Shown: positions 1 through 11,082 of the stretch, one piece after another
Position numbering within the stretch: the first letter of the stretch is position 1
Layout: the number at the start of each line of letters is the position of its first letter
Origin: Dokdonella_A sp963758365
GTDB taxonomy: Bacteria > Pseudomonadota > Gammaproteobacteria > Xanthomonadales > Rhodanobacteraceae
Direction: 5' to 3'
DNA length: 64,000 nt
Assembly (NCBI GenBank): GCA_963758365.1
Contig: CAVWVB010000001.1
Location: 3,348,001 to 3,412,000, forward strand
Position numbers and translations under genes: made by a program
Notes under the pieces: generated by a model
What the model was told of the DNA's origin: nothing
The model's input: the letters and a program-made list of their open reading frames with translations, nothing else
The model's database searches: none

Positions 1-1
1 G

Positions 2-103
2 TGGTCGCGTCTGCGCGATGTGCGCGGCTACGCGGTACTCGCCGAGGTCGATCGCGATTGCCGCTGGCGCGCGGACGCCAGCGGAAACCTGCGCACGCCA
101 TGA
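2..103 (+). CDS. 3' end of an unidentified gene upstream of queF
   Basis: An open frame runs from the left edge of the window and stops with TGA at 101-103, overlapping the queF ATG (ATGA). Only 33 C-terminal residues are visible; they begin WSRLRDVRGY and end GNLRTP. Codons are GC-rich in third position like the neighbours, and the 4-base stop/start overlap is typical of translational coupling, so I take it as the tail of a real gene co-transcribed with queF. The product cannot be recognised from this much sequence. Confidence 0.4.
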   Translation, partial: WSRLRDVRGYAVLAEVDRDCRWRADASGNLRTP

Positions 104-918
104 CCGGCCACGAGGCTCCATTGGGCAGGATTGTCGCGTACGCGAGTCGCTACGATGCGGGACTGCTGCATCCGATCGCGCGCGCAGCGGGTCGCGCGGA
201 ACTCGGTCTCGGCGCCACGTTGCCGTTCACGGGCGTCGATGTCTGGAATGCATACGAGCTGTCGTGGCTCGATCTGCGCGGCAAGCCCGAAGTGGCCATC
301 GCGGAGTTCCGGATTCCGGCGACTTCACCGAATCTGGTCGAATCGAAATCGTTCAAGCTCTATCTCAACAGCTTCAACCAGGAGCGGCTGGCCTCGATCG
401 ATCTGCTGCGGGCAACGCTCGAACGCGATCTGTCGATGGCCGCGGGCGCGCCGGTCGAAACCATCCTGGTCCGCGCGGACCGGTTCGTGCGCGCACGCGA
501 CGACCCGTTCGATGGCACTGCAATCGACGACCTCGCAATCGACATCGACCGGTACGGCCCACCCGATCCGGATTGCCTGGCGAGTACGCAAGATGCGGCA
601 GAGGAAACCCTGGTCTCGCACCTGCTCAAGTCGAACTGCCCGGTCACCGGGCAGCCGGATTGGGCCAGCGTGCAGATCCGCTACGCGGGCCCGCGCATCG
701 ATCGCTCGGGACTGCTGCGCTACCTGGTTTCGTTCCGCGAGCACGCGGGCTTCCACGAGCAATGTGTGGAGCGCATCTTCGTCGATCTGCTGCAGCGCTG
801 CGCCCCGGAGCGGCTTGCGGTATATGCGCGCTATACGCGTCGCGGCGGGCTCGATATCAACCCCTGGCGCAGCACCGACGCGGCAACGCCGCCGAATCCG
901 CGCACGCCTCGCCAGTAG
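100..918 (+). CDS. queF: NADPH-dependent 7-cyano-7-deazaguanine reductase, long (YqcD-type) form
   Basis: QueF reduces preQ0 to preQ1 in the cytosol, the step before the modified base is inserted into tRNA during queuosine synthesis. The 272-residue product has the length of the bimodular Gammaproteobacterial form. The QueF motif ESKSFKLYLNSF lies near residue 85 and the catalytic cysteine in NCPVTGQPDW near residue 181, where the Cys forms the thioimide with preQ0 and the nearby Asp assists. The ATG at 100 is chosen because conserved sequence starts just after it and it overlaps the stop of an upstream gene; an in-frame GTG at position 1 would only add low-complexity Arg-rich sequence. No other queuosine gene lies in the window. 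Confidence 0.93.
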   Translation: MTGHEAPLGRIVAYASRYDAGLLHPIARAAGRAELGLGATLPFTGVDVWNAYELSWLDLRGKPEVAIAEFRIPATSPNLVESKSFKLYLNSFNQERLASIDLLRATLERDLSMAAGAPVETILVRADRFVRARDDPFDGTAIDDLAIDIDRYGPPDPDCLASTQDAAEETLVSHLLKSNCPVTGQPDWASVQIRYAGPRIDRSGLLRYLVSFREHAGFHEQCVERIFVDLLQRCAPERLAVYARYTRRGGLDINPWRSTDAATPPNPRTPRQ

Positions 919-1070
919 GCCGCCTGGCGTTGGTTTGGCCGCAGCCGGACCGCATCGGCTGCGCCGGGGCGACCGCGCATCGTTCCGCAATCAGTGCCGC
1001 GCAGCACTCATACGCGGTTAAGCGGGGGTGAGTCTAATGTTGATTCCCGCAATGGACAGGAGAGTGCTGG

Positions 1071-1394
1071 ATGGCAAACGATCCCAAGAAGCCGGACTTT
1101 TCCAACGTGCAGGGCGGCAGCCGCTCGAATGCGCCGCCCGGCGCGGCGAAGGTCGATTTCGGCAACGTCCGTGCAGGCGCCGCATCGACTGCGGCGGCCG
1201 GCACGGACGCCGGGGCGAATACCTACACGGTCGCCAAGGGCGACAGCCTGTCGAAGATCGCCAAGCAGATGTACGGCAATGCCAATCACTGGCGCAGGAT
1301 CTTCGACGCCAATCGTGACCAGCTCGACAATCCGGACCTGATTCATCCAGGCCAGGTACTGAAGATTCCTGCCGATACGGATTCCAACCCCTGA
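1071..1394 (+). CDS. Small LysM-domain protein
   Basis: A 107-residue protein with a disordered Gly/Ala/Ser/Asn-rich N-terminal half and one C-terminal LysM repeat (about residues 46-102: TYTVAKGDSLSKIAKQMYGN, then HPGQVLKIP). LysM binds N-acetylglucosamine-containing glycans such as peptidoglycan. No signal peptide is visible, so it resembles the YgaU/LysM family of cytoplasmic or stress-associated proteins; how it would meet peptidoglycan is unclear. The start has a good ribosome site (acaggagag, about 9 bases before ATG). It is followed after 19 bases by a lipoprotein gene on the same strand, and the two probably form an operon ended by the hairpin at 1922. Confidence 0.85.
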   Translation: MANDPKKPDFSNVQGGSRSNAPPGAAKVDFGNVRAGAASTAAAGTDAGANTYTVAKGDSLSKIAKQMYGNANHWRRIFDANRDQLDNPDLIHPGQVLKIPADTDSNP

Positions 1395-1413
1395 TCCCAG
1401 TGGAGACCACACC

Positions 1414-1902
1414 ATGAACAAGCAACGCAAGCAGCATCTCGTCCTGATCGCGGGCTTGGCCGGCGCGCTCGCGCTCGGCGCCTGTGGCAAGAAGGAGGAG
1501 CCCGCTCCGGCACCGCCGGCCGCGGAAACCGCACCGATGCCGGCCACTCCGGCACCCGCCGCGCCTGAGCCCGCGTCGGTCGCGGTGTCTTCGATCGATC
1601 TGGGCACCGAGGTCGGTCCCGACCAGCGTGTCACCGCACCGACCACGGAGTTCACGCCCAAGGACACGATCTATGCGGCCGTGTCGACCACGGGAACGGC
1701 CGCCAATGCGGTCCTCGACGCGAAGTGGACCTATCAGGATGGCCAGACCGTCAACGAGTCGAGCCAGACCATCGCCCCCAACGGGCCGGCGGTGACGACG
1801 TTCCACATCAGCAAACCCGATGGCTGGCCGGCCGGCAACTACAAGGTCGAGATCTCGCTCGACGGCAGCTCGGTCGCGAGCAAGGATTTCAGCGTCAAGT
1901 AG
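1414..1902 (+). CDS. Envelope lipoprotein of unknown function
   Basis: The 162-residue product starts with a lipoprotein signal peptide (MNKQRKQHLVLIAGLAGALA) and a lipobox LGAC, followed by a KKEE charged patch and an Ala/Pro-rich linker to about residue 55. The remaining 105 residues look like a beta-sandwich (alternating hydrophobics, ending in GNYKVEISLDGSSVASKDFS) of the type found in small periplasmic binding or chaperone-like domains. No catalytic residues are recognisable. There is a GGAG ribosome site 8 bases before ATG. It probably shares a transcript with the preceding LysM gene. Confidence 0.8.
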   Translation: MNKQRKQHLVLIAGLAGALALGACGKKEEPAPAPPAAETAPMPATPAPAAPEPASVAVSSIDLGTEVGPDQRVTAPTTEFTPKDTIYAAVSTTGTAANAVLDAKWTYQDGQTVNESSQTIAPNGPAVTTFHISKPDGWPAGNYKVEISLDGSSVASKDFSVK

Positions 1903-1921
1903 TGCGAGGTTGAGCGATGCG

Positions 1922-1948
1922 AACGGGCGCGCGGTGCGCGCCCGTTTT
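1922..1948 (+). terminator. Rho-independent terminator after the lipoprotein gene
   Basis: A perfect 11-base-pair stem (AACGGGCGCGC / GCGCGCCCGTT) with a GGT loop, followed by further T residues, begins 19 bases after the stop codon at 1902. This is a standard intrinsic terminator and ends the LysM-lipoprotein unit. Confidence 0.85.
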
Positions 1949-2009
1949 CATGTGCGCGGATGCGTGTCTCCCGAGGCGCGCCGACCGCAGCAGTGCGGGA
2001 CGGGGACGC

Positions 2010-2951
2010 TCATCCGAAATCGTGCTCCGCCGCGGCGAACCCGAGCGTCACCGCGCCGGTGCCGACGTTGACCATGCCGGTCATGCTCATCGGACTCTCG
2101 AAAATTTCCACGCCGCGCTCCGTGCAGGCGTCCTGCAAGGCCGCGTAACCCGGCAGCGTCGCGAGTTCGCGGGCATCGCCGCCATAGCTGACGCAAAGCG
2201 TCGGCGTGAGCAGGCCTGCGCGAACCCGCCGGGCCGCATATCCGAACAGCGTCGCGGCGCCGTGCTCGAACCCGCGCACCTTGCCGACCGGGCCGGTGGC
2301 GCCGCGGTATCCGCGCAGCAGCGGCTTGATGTCGAGCGCGGTGCCGAGCGCGGCGCTGAGCCAGCCGACACTGCGGTCGCCTTTCTTCTGCGCGCGTGCG
2401 CGCAGGTAATATAGGTCGCGCGGCAGCATGTAGCCGAAGGTGTTCTGCGCGATCATCTCGAGGCGCTCGCGCATGCGCCCCGGACTTTCCCCGGCCGCAC
2501 GCAGTCGCACCGCCTCGACCGCGCTCACGCCCTGCGCCGCGAACAGCGTTTCGGTGTCGATCACGCGCAGCAGGAACGGACCCGGCACGTTCGCGGCGCG
2601 GCGGATCGGCCGGTAGTCCTTGAGAATCGCGAAGCTCGCGCGCGCCGCGTTGGCGTGGATCGGGCTGCGCGTCGAGGTGATGGTCAGGCAGAACACGCAG
2701 TCGTAATCGATCACGAGGCGACTCAGGAACAGTTCGCGAATCTGTTCGACCGTGAATGGTTCGGTCTCCGCGGCGTGGCCGCGCGCACCGAGATTTCCGG
2801 CGAGGAAATGGCGGGTCAGCTCCGGATCGCGGTCGTCGACCAGGGTCTCGTCGTCCACGTGCAGGGTGATCGGCAGGATCGTGATCCGGTTCCGGCGCAG
2901 AAAGTCGTCCGGGAGGTCACAGGCCGAATCCACGACGATGCCGATGCGCAT
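2010..2951 (-). CDS. DegV-family fatty-acid-binding protein
   Basis: A 313-residue DegV protein. The family binds long-chain fatty acids and in Firmicutes (FakB) presents them to a fatty-acid kinase; in Proteobacteria the role is less clear and no FakA partner is seen here. Family hallmarks are the start RIGIVVDSACDLP, the TSSxSPxH-like loop (TSTRSPIHANA, near residue 100) and the C-terminal GTGAVTLGF. The gene is preceded by a strong AGGAGGAG ribosome site 6 bases before the ATG. It faces the queF-side genes convergently and is divergent from icd. Confidence 0.88.
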   Translation of the reverse strand: MRIGIVVDSACDLPDDFLRRNRITILPITLHVDDETLVDDRDPELTRHFLAGNLGARGHAAETEPFTVEQIRELFLSRLVIDYDCVFCLTITSTRSPIHANAARASFAILKDYRPIRRAANVPGPFLLRVIDTETLFAAQGVSAVEAVRLRAAGESPGRMRERLEMIAQNTFGYMLPRDLYYLRARAQKKGDRSVGWLSAALGTALDIKPLLRGYRGATGPVGKVRGFEHGAATLFGYAARRVRAGLLTPTLCVSYGGDARELATLPGYAALQDACTERGVEIFESPMSMTGMVNVGTGAVTLGFAAAEHDFG

Positions 2952-2966
2952 GGGATCTCCTCCTGA

Positions 2967-2988
2967 CCGGTAACACCCGTGTTGCCGG
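2967..2988. promoter_or_regulatory. Inverted repeat just upstream of degV
   Basis: The sequence CCGGTAACAC-CC-GTGTTGCCGG is a 10-base inverted repeat with a single mismatch, 15 bases upstream of the degV start and next to its ribosome site. It could be an operator or an RNA hairpin in the degV leader. It is only one site, so a regulator cannot be proposed. Confidence 0.3.
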
Positions 2989-3227
2989 AATCGCTTCGCC
3001 GCCGGCGGAACTCCCGGCCTCGGCGGCGCAGGTGCCGGCAGCGCGGTCGCACCCCGGACTGCGCGGAGTCTGAACTTAGCATGTCGCGCCTGCGTGTCGA
3101 TCGTGCGCCGCAGCGTGAAGCGTCACCCGCGCTTCATTGATCGACACGAACGCGCGACAATGCACGGCAGCTTTCGCCGCGTGCCCGCCCGGGCTGTCGC
3201 GGCGCCATTCCCTCCCGGAGAATCTCA

Positions 3228-4487
3228 ATGACGGAATCCGTATCAACGCCGCCCGCGGGCGGCGCCAAGATCACCATCGCCGACGGCATTCTCAAGGTGC
3301 CCGACCGGCCGATCGTTCCCTTCATCGAAGGCGACGGCACCGGACCGGACATCTGGCGCGCCACCGTGCGCGTGCTCGACGCCGCGGTCGCCAAGGCGTA
3401 TGGCGGCAAGCGCCGGATCCACTGGATGGAAGTACTCGCGGGCGAGAAGGCGTTCAACGAGGTCGGCAGCTGGCTGCCGGACGCGACGGTCGCCGCGTGC
3501 CGGGAATACCTGGTGTCGATCAAGGGGCCGCTGACCACTCCGGTCGGCGGCGGCATCCGCTCGCTCAACGTCGCGCTGCGCCAGATGCTGGACCTGTACT
3601 GCTGCCTGCGTCCGGTGCGCTGGTTCAAGGGCGTACCCTCGCCGGTGCGCGATCCGTCCAAGGTCGACATGACGATCTTCCGCGAGAACACCGAGGACAT
3701 CTACGCGGGCATCGAGTTCCAGGAGGGCAGCGAAGACGCGAAGAAGTTCGTGGCCCTGCTCAAGGAGCATTTTCCGGACCGCTATCGCAAGGTGCGTTTC
3801 CCCGGCAGCTCGGGTTTCGGCATCAAGCCGGTGTCGCGCGAAGGCACCGAACGCCTCGTGCGCGCGGCGTTGAAATACGCGCTCGACAACGACCGCTCTT
3901 CGGTGACCCTCGTGCACAAGGGCAACATCATGAAGTTCACCGAGGGCGCGTTTCGCGACTGGGGCTACGCGCTCGCGCAAAACGAATTCGGTGCGACCGA
4001 ACTCGACGGTGGCCCGTGGATGACGTTGCGCAATCCTGCGACGGGAAAGACGATCACGGTCAAGGACGTGATTGCCGACGCGTTCCTGCAGCAGATCCTG
4101 CTGCGTCCGGCCGAGTACGACGTGGTCGCGACACTCAATCTCAACGGCGACTATCTTTCCGATGCGCTCGCCGCCGAAGTCGGCGGCATCGGCATTGCGC
4201 CGGGCGGCAACATCAACTACGTGACCGGCCATGCGGTGTTCGAGGCGACCCACGGCACCGCGCCGAAGTACGCGGGCCTGGACAAGGTCAACCCGGGCTC
4301 GGAAATCCTCTCCGGCGAGATGATGCTGCGCTACATGGGCTGGACCGAAGCCGCCGACGCGATCATCAAGGCGATGGACAAGGCGATCGCGGGCAAGCAC
4401 GTGACCTACGACTTCGCGCGGCTCATGGACGGCGCGACCGAGGTCAAGTGTTCGGAGTTTGGCGACCGCCTGATCGCCGCAATGTAG
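3228..4487 (+). CDS. icd: NADP-dependent isocitrate dehydrogenase
   Basis: The cytosolic homodimeric TCA-cycle enzyme converting isocitrate to 2-oxoglutarate with NADPH formation. At 419 residues it matches the E. coli-type enzyme. The substrate/phosphorylation segment GGGIRSLNVALRQ places Ser112 where E. coli has Ser113, the residue modified by AceK; the segment VHKGNIMKFTEGAF and the C-terminal nucleotide region (EATHGTAPKYAG) are intact. GGAG lies 7 bases before ATG. The kinase/phosphatase gene aceK lies 1.9 kb downstream on the same strand, separated by small and inverted genes, so the target and its regulator sit together although not in one operon. A terminator hairpin follows the stop. 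Confidence 0.97.
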   Translation: MTESVSTPPAGGAKITIADGILKVPDRPIVPFIEGDGTGPDIWRATVRVLDAAVAKAYGGKRRIHWMEVLAGEKAFNEVGSWLPDATVAACREYLVSIKGPLTTPVGGGIRSLNVALRQMLDLYCCLRPVRWFKGVPSPVRDPSKVDMTIFRENTEDIYAGIEFQEGSEDAKKFVALLKEHFPDRYRKVRFPGSSGFGIKPVSREGTERLVRAALKYALDNDRSSVTLVHKGNIMKFTEGAFRDWGYALAQNEFGATELDGGPWMTLRNPATGKTITVKDVIADAFLQQILLRPAEYDVVATLNLNGDYLSDALAAEVGGIGIAPGGNINYVTGHAVFEATHGTAPKYAGLDKVNPGSEILSGEMMLRYMGWTEAADAIIKAMDKAIAGKHVTYDFARLMDGATEVKCSEFGDRLIAAM

Positions 4488-4513
4488 ATGCGCCGCGGAT
4501 TGATCGACGCGAT

Positions 4514-4545
4514 GCAACGGCCCGCTGCGGCGGGTCGTTGCGTTT
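4514..4545 (+). terminator. Terminator downstream of icd
   Basis: A 12-base-pair stem (GCAACGGCCCGC / GCGGGTCGTTGC, one G-T pair) with a 4-base loop, followed by a short T run (GTTT), starts 26 bases after the icd stop. Confidence 0.7.
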
Positions 4546-4559
4546 CGCTGCGGGCACGC

Positions 4560-4769
4560 TCAGCCGATATGAAACCGTTCGTGTCCGAGACGGCTGTCGA
4601 TGTAGTGATCCAGACCGCCGACTTCGAGATTGACATGGCGAATGGCCGACTCGGCGCCGGGCGCCACGACGCAGACCTCCGCGACCACCGCGGCGGCATC
4701 CGCGGGTCGTGGCGCAAATGGCTTCCGCGGCTGCGGATGCGGCAGCAATGACTGCTTGACGAGCAACAT
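4560..4769 (-). CDS. Small hypothetical protein
   Basis: A 69-codon ORF converging on icd. The start is well supported: GAGGAAAG sits 5 bases before the ATG at 4769. The sequence begins MLLVKQSLLPHPQP, has a Pro/Ala-rich middle and ends in a more ordered stretch (HVNLEVGGLDHYIDSRLGHE) that looks like a folded helix. No family is recognised and no signal peptide or membrane segment is clear. Confidence 0.5.
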   Translation of the reverse strand: MLLVKQSLLPHPQPRKPFAPRPADAAAVVAEVCVVAPGAESAIRHVNLEVGGLDHYIDSRLGHERFHIG

Positions 4770-5028
4770 GGCGGCTTTCCTCGATTTCAACCCGATGCAG
4801 GGTCATCGCGACGATAGGCCCCGGAAGGACTCGTGCAAAGCGACATGTTTGCGAAGCAGCATTGAGGTTTGCTCAAGATGAGGCGTCGGGCCGCGCAGGT
4901 GCCGCCAGGGCCGCTGCGTAGCGCGTCACGCCGAACGAGAATCCGCGCGCGGGCTGCATGGAGCGGCGCGGCCGAACGCAACCGTCGCGAAGACCGCGCG
5001 CGCCGAATCGCGGGCGGTCGCGCAGGCC

Positions 5029-6201
5029 TCAGAGCGGAGGCAGTTCGAATCCGTCGCTGAAGATGCGGTCGCCGCCCGGCGCCGCCACGCAGGCGTTGGC
5101 CTCGAACTGCAGCGCGTAGCTTGGGCAACCGGCGCCGGGCACGGTCTCGTGGACCACCGCACTGAACGGCTGGTTTGCCTCGAGCCGGGTCGAGAACTGG
5201 ATCCTTCCGGTCGAGCTGTAGCCGGAATCACCGATCACGCCCTGCTCGGGATGCGCAGGATCGAAGGTGTCGTACAGGACGACCGCGGTGGAGTTGCCGC
5301 CGCAGCCCGTGAAATCGGCACTGACGCTGACGCAGATCGGCATGTTGATCGGATTGGCGAAGTCGTACTGGTCGTAGTGCACGGGCGTGGAATTCTGCAG
5401 CGCCGAACCCTTCGGATTCGTGCACAGCGACGGCACGCCGTCGCGGACGATGCGTCCGGTCTGCAGCGGGTCACCGGTGTCGATGCTGCCCTTTTCGGTG
5501 CCGACCAGGTAGCAGTTGCCGACCTTGGTCGCGGTCGTGACATCCAGGCACCAGCCACCGGCGATCATCCCGGTCGGCTGGACCGTGAGCGCATCCTGGG
5601 CCGCCCACAGAGACCAGGCTCCGTTGGCGCTCGCGGCGGCCACGCTGGCCAGCACGAGTTGCGGCACCTCGGCGGGTGCCGGGGCGGGCAGTTCGACTGC
5701 GGCAAAGATCCGCGGCAGGTAACGCACCGGTGCGGTCGGCGCCGTGACGTTGAGTACGGGCGGACTGCCGAACAATGCGTAGATCGGCGCATCGTCGGCA
5801 AACGTCCAGTCGACGCCCGCGACGGCGGGTAGCGGATCGCCCGTCGCGAGGAAACCCGAACCGTTGAGGCCGATCACGTGGCCGTCGGGCGACTGCAGAC
5901 GCAGTTCGATCGTCGACGTGTTGTCATGGCTTACGCCGAGCAGCCGCACCTGGACCTCGCTGACCAGGCCGCTGCTGCCGGCCACCGTGACGATGCTCGG
6001 ATAGAGCGACGCGGCACCCGCGGCATCGAGCGCGATGGGCATGGTGTTGCAGTAACTGGTCGTGCTCCCCGCCGGGACCGGAATCGCCTGGCAGGCTGCG
6101 CCGGGCGAAAAATCCTGCGCCGCTGCGCACCAGGTGGCTGCAATCGGCAGTACGAGGCCGGCGACAAATGTTGGCACCTGACAACCGGAATGCCTGTTCA
6201 T
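5029..6201 (-). CDS. Secreted protein with a C-terminal F-x-DGFE tail
   Basis: A 390-residue exported protein. The ATG at 6201 is preceded by GGGAGGG and opens a signal peptide (VPTFVAGLVLPIAATWCAAA). The body contains paired cysteines and beta-strand-rich segments; residues about 45-120 (LVSEVQVRLLGVSHDNTSTI, then LQSPDGHVIGL) resemble proprotein-convertase P-domain-like or adhesion beta-sandwiches. The protein ends IFSDGFELPPL, a tail seen on many secreted proteins of this group of bacteria and possibly a sorting or anchoring signal. No enzymatic motif is visible. It is inserted between icd and aceK on the opposite strand. Confidence 0.8.
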   Translation of the reverse strand: MNRHSGCQVPTFVAGLVLPIAATWCAAAQDFSPGAACQAIPVPAGSTTSYCNTMPIALDAAGAASLYPSIVTVAGSSGLVSEVQVRLLGVSHDNTSTIELRLQSPDGHVIGLNGSGFLATGDPLPAVAGVDWTFADDAPIYALFGSPPVLNVTAPTAPVRYLPRIFAAVELPAPAPAEVPQLVLASVAAASANGAWSLWAAQDALTVQPTGMIAGGWCLDVTTATKVGNCYLVGTEKGSIDTGDPLQTGRIVRDGVPSLCTNPKGSALQNSTPVHYDQYDFANPINMPICVSVSADFTGCGGNSTAVVLYDTFDPAHPEQGVIGDSGYSSTGRIQFSTRLEANQPFSAVVHETVPGAGCPSYALQFEANACVAAPGGDRIFSDGFELPPL

Positions 6202-6371
6202 GACTCCCTCCCGAGGTGAGTGGCAACCGTCAGCCGGGCCAACATACCCGACCTTCACGCGATCCGCATCCCGCGGTGCCGGTGCCGCGTGTGCAGGGTA
6301 CGGCGCGATGTACACGCTACACTCGGCGTGTGTCGCTTCCCGCCAGGCCGCCTTCCGCTGCTTCGACACCG

Positions 6372-8075
6372 ATGCGCACGCGCGCGGCGGCCCTGATCCT
6401 CGACGCATTCCTCGACTACAACGGGCGCTTCTCCGACATCACGCGGCGCGCGAAACGCCATTTCGAACGCCGCGACTGGCGCCATTCCGAGCGCGACGCG
6501 GTGGCGCGCATCGATCTGTACGACGCGTGCATCGCCGAGACCCTGGCCCGGCTCGAACTTCTGCTCGACGACCGCGTGCGTTCGCGGCCGCTGTGGACGC
6601 AGATCCGCGACGACTATGCGCGGCTGATCGATTCCCAGCTCGACCGGGAACTGTTCAAGACGTTCTTCAACACGCTGTCGCGGCGTTTTTTCCGCACCCG
6701 TGGCGTCGACGCGGGGGTGGAGTTCGTCGAGCTGGAACTCGATCCGGGTGCCGCGATTGCGAAACCGGTCGAACGCGACCGCTACGCGCTCGACGGCGAC
6801 CTGGTTCGTGCGTGCACGCGGATGCTCGCCGACCACCCGTTCGCGATCGGCTACATCGACCTCGCGCGCAGCGCCGCCGCGATCGCGGCCGAAATCGCCG
6901 AACACGCAATCGAGAAGGGCGCGCGGCTGCTGTGCATCGAACTGCTGCGCACGGTGTTCTATCGCGAGCGCCGCGCCTACCTGGTCGGCCACATCGTCGA
7001 CGAAGGCGACGGCACGCCGCTGGTCGTTGCCCTGGTCAGCACGCCCGCGGGCGTGCGTGCGGACGCGATCCTGACCAACCTCAACCAGGTATCGCAGTTG
7101 TTCGGCTACGCGCGCAACGCGTTCCATGCCGACCTGCCGGGCGTCGGCGACGTGGTCGTGTTCCTCGAGGCGTTGATGCCGCACAAGCCGGTCGGCGAAC
7201 TCTACAGCGTGCTCGGCCGCATGAAACAGGGCAAGACCGAACGCTACCGGCACCTGTTCCGATACCTCGGCAGTCACCCCGACGAGCGCATGGTCCATGC
7301 CGATGGCGAGCGCGGCATGGTCATGGCGGTGTTCACGCCGCGCGGCTACCCGATCGTGATCAAGGTGATCCGCGACCACTTCGCCTACCCCAAACAGATC
7401 GCGCGGTACGAAGTGGAGGAGAAATACCGCCAGGTGTTCCGCCACGATCGCGTCGGTCGGCTCGTCGATGCGCAGGAATTCCATGATCTGCGCTTTCCGC
7501 TCGCCCTGTTCGAACCGGGCCTGCTCGAGGAACTTGCGCGCGAGTGCGCGCTCAGCGTGGAACGGGACGAATCATCGCTGACATTGCGGCACTGCTACCT
7601 CGAGCGTCGCCTGCGTCCGCTCAACCTGTTTGCGCGCGAGAGTCCCGCCGATGTCGCACGCGCGGCCGTGCTCGACTATGGCCAGGCGATCAAGGACCTC
7701 GCGCGCAGCAACATCTTCCCCGGCGATCTGCTGCTGAAGAATTTCGGTGTCTCGCGTATCGGGCGCACGATCTTCTACGACTACGACGAACTCAGTCTCG
7801 TTTCGCAGTGCCGGTTTCGGGAGCTGCCCGAACCCCGCGAAGGCGACGAGACGCGCCCGCTCGAAGACTGGCTGAGCATTCGTGAGCACGATGTGTTTCC
7901 CGCGCAGTTCGAACGCTTTCTCGGGCTGCCGCAGGCGCTGCGCGACGATCTCGTGCGTTCGCATCCGGAGATCTTCGATGCTGCATGGTGGAGCGCGCTT
8001 CGTGAGCGCCTGGTTGCCGGTGAACAGATCGAGGTCGCGCCCTATCCGGCGAGTTCACGGCTCCCCGAGGAGTAG
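6372..8075 (+). CDS. aceK: Isocitrate dehydrogenase kinase/phosphatase
   Basis: AceK is a bifunctional cytosolic enzyme that phosphorylates Icd to divert isocitrate into the glyoxylate shunt and removes the phosphate again. The 567-residue length is normal. The N-terminal regulatory part begins LILDAFLDYNGRF; the kinase-like half includes MAVFTPRGYPIVIKVIRD (ATP-site lysine region, near residue 325), the DYGQAIKDLARSNIFPGDLL catalytic loop near residue 435 and YDYDELSL (metal-binding DxD region). The ATG at 6372 is chosen from the conserved start; GTG codons upstream are possible. Isocitrate lyase and malate synthase are not in the window, so this is not the classical aceBAK operon. Confidence 0.96.
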   Translation: MRTRAAALILDAFLDYNGRFSDITRRAKRHFERRDWRHSERDAVARIDLYDACIAETLARLELLLDDRVRSRPLWTQIRDDYARLIDSQLDRELFKTFFNTLSRRFFRTRGVDAGVEFVELELDPGAAIAKPVERDRYALDGDLVRACTRMLADHPFAIGYIDLARSAAAIAAEIAEHAIEKGARLLCIELLRTVFYRERRAYLVGHIVDEGDGTPLVVALVSTPAGVRADAILTNLNQVSQLFGYARNAFHADLPGVGDVVVFLEALMPHKPVGELYSVLGRMKQGKTERYRHLFRYLGSHPDERMVHADGERGMVMAVFTPRGYPIVIKVIRDHFAYPKQIARYEVEEKYRQVFRHDRVGRLVDAQEFHDLRFPLALFEPGLLEELARECALSVERDESSLTLRHCYLERRLRPLNLFARESPADVARAAVLDYGQAIKDLARSNIFPGDLLLKNFGVSRIGRTIFYDYDELSLVSQCRFRELPEPREGDETRPLEDWLSIREHDVFPAQFERFLGLPQALRDDLVRSHPEIFDAAWWSALRERLVAGEQIEVAPYPASSRLPEE

Positions 8076-8111
8076 CCTGCGGCGCGCGGCCCGGCGGCCG
8101 CGCGCCGCAGG
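8076..8111. terminator. Perfect 16-bp hairpin between aceK and the DUF1328 gene
   Basis: Immediately after the aceK stop, a perfect 16-base-pair inverted repeat (8076-8091 with 8096-8111, loop CGGC) fills almost the whole gap to the convergent gene. It has no T run on either side. Its position suggests a bidirectional transcription block or RNA-end stabiliser. Confidence 0.65.
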
Positions 8112-8115
8112 CGGA

Positions 8116-8280
8116 TCACAAGCGCCCGCGTCGGCCCATGACCAAAGAGACGACGAACAGGATCAGGAAGATCACGAACAGGATCTTCGCGATCGACGCG
8201 GCTCCGGCGGCGATGCCGGTGAACCCGAACACGGCAGCGATCAACGCGATGACCAGAAAGACGATCGTGTAGTGAAGCAT
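8116..8280 (-). CDS. DUF1328 (YtjA-family) small membrane protein
   Basis: A 54-residue protein that is almost entirely two membrane helices (residues about 4-24 and 29-48: YTIVFLVIALIAAVFGF, then SIAKILFVIFLILFVVSLVM) with a GIAAGAASIAK hinge and an RRGRL tail. This is the pattern of the DUF1328/YtjA family, found widely in Proteobacteria and often stress-induced, with no established biochemical function. A GGAGAG ribosome site precedes the ATG. Longer in-frame extensions upstream look non-coding. Confidence 0.9.
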   Translation of the reverse strand: MLHYTIVFLVIALIAAVFGFTGIAAGAASIAKILFVIFLILFVVSLVMGRRGRL

Positions 8281-8607
8281 GGCCCGGCTCTCCTTGGATT
8301 GTGGAACCCGCGCGGCGGATTCGTGACCGCACACACCCCGTGGGCTCATATGACACTCACCGCGGTGAATCGAGCGTGAGCCGACGCCTGCCGGAGCGTG
8401 AACGCGCGGCCGCGACCCGCGCGCGATGGTCGACTCCGGTTCAGGACCGTGAGTCGTCCGGCGCGCGCGGGTGAGCAGACGCGGGCGTCGCTTCGAGACG
8501 GCAAGACAGAGCGTGTCGTCGAACGCCCGTGCAGGGTGCTCTCCGCGGCTGCTGCCGTGGAGCTGGCAGCAACCGCAAGCCACGGCATCACCCGTAGCGC
8601 GGTCCGT
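8281..8607. other. 327-bp gap without a gene
   Basis: This holds the upstream region of the DUF1328 gene and the downstream region of the kinase gene. I see no convincing ORF, RNA gene or terminator. A long plus-strand ORF crosses it and the kinase gene but is an antisense artefact of the GC-rich code. Confidence 0.5.

Positions 8608-11078
<2,471 letters not shown>

Positions 11079-11082
<4 letters not shown>

Noticed and set aside
6372..8075. Glyoxylate shunt operon aceBAK
   Set aside because: aceK is clear, but neither isocitrate lyase nor malate synthase is encoded nearby.
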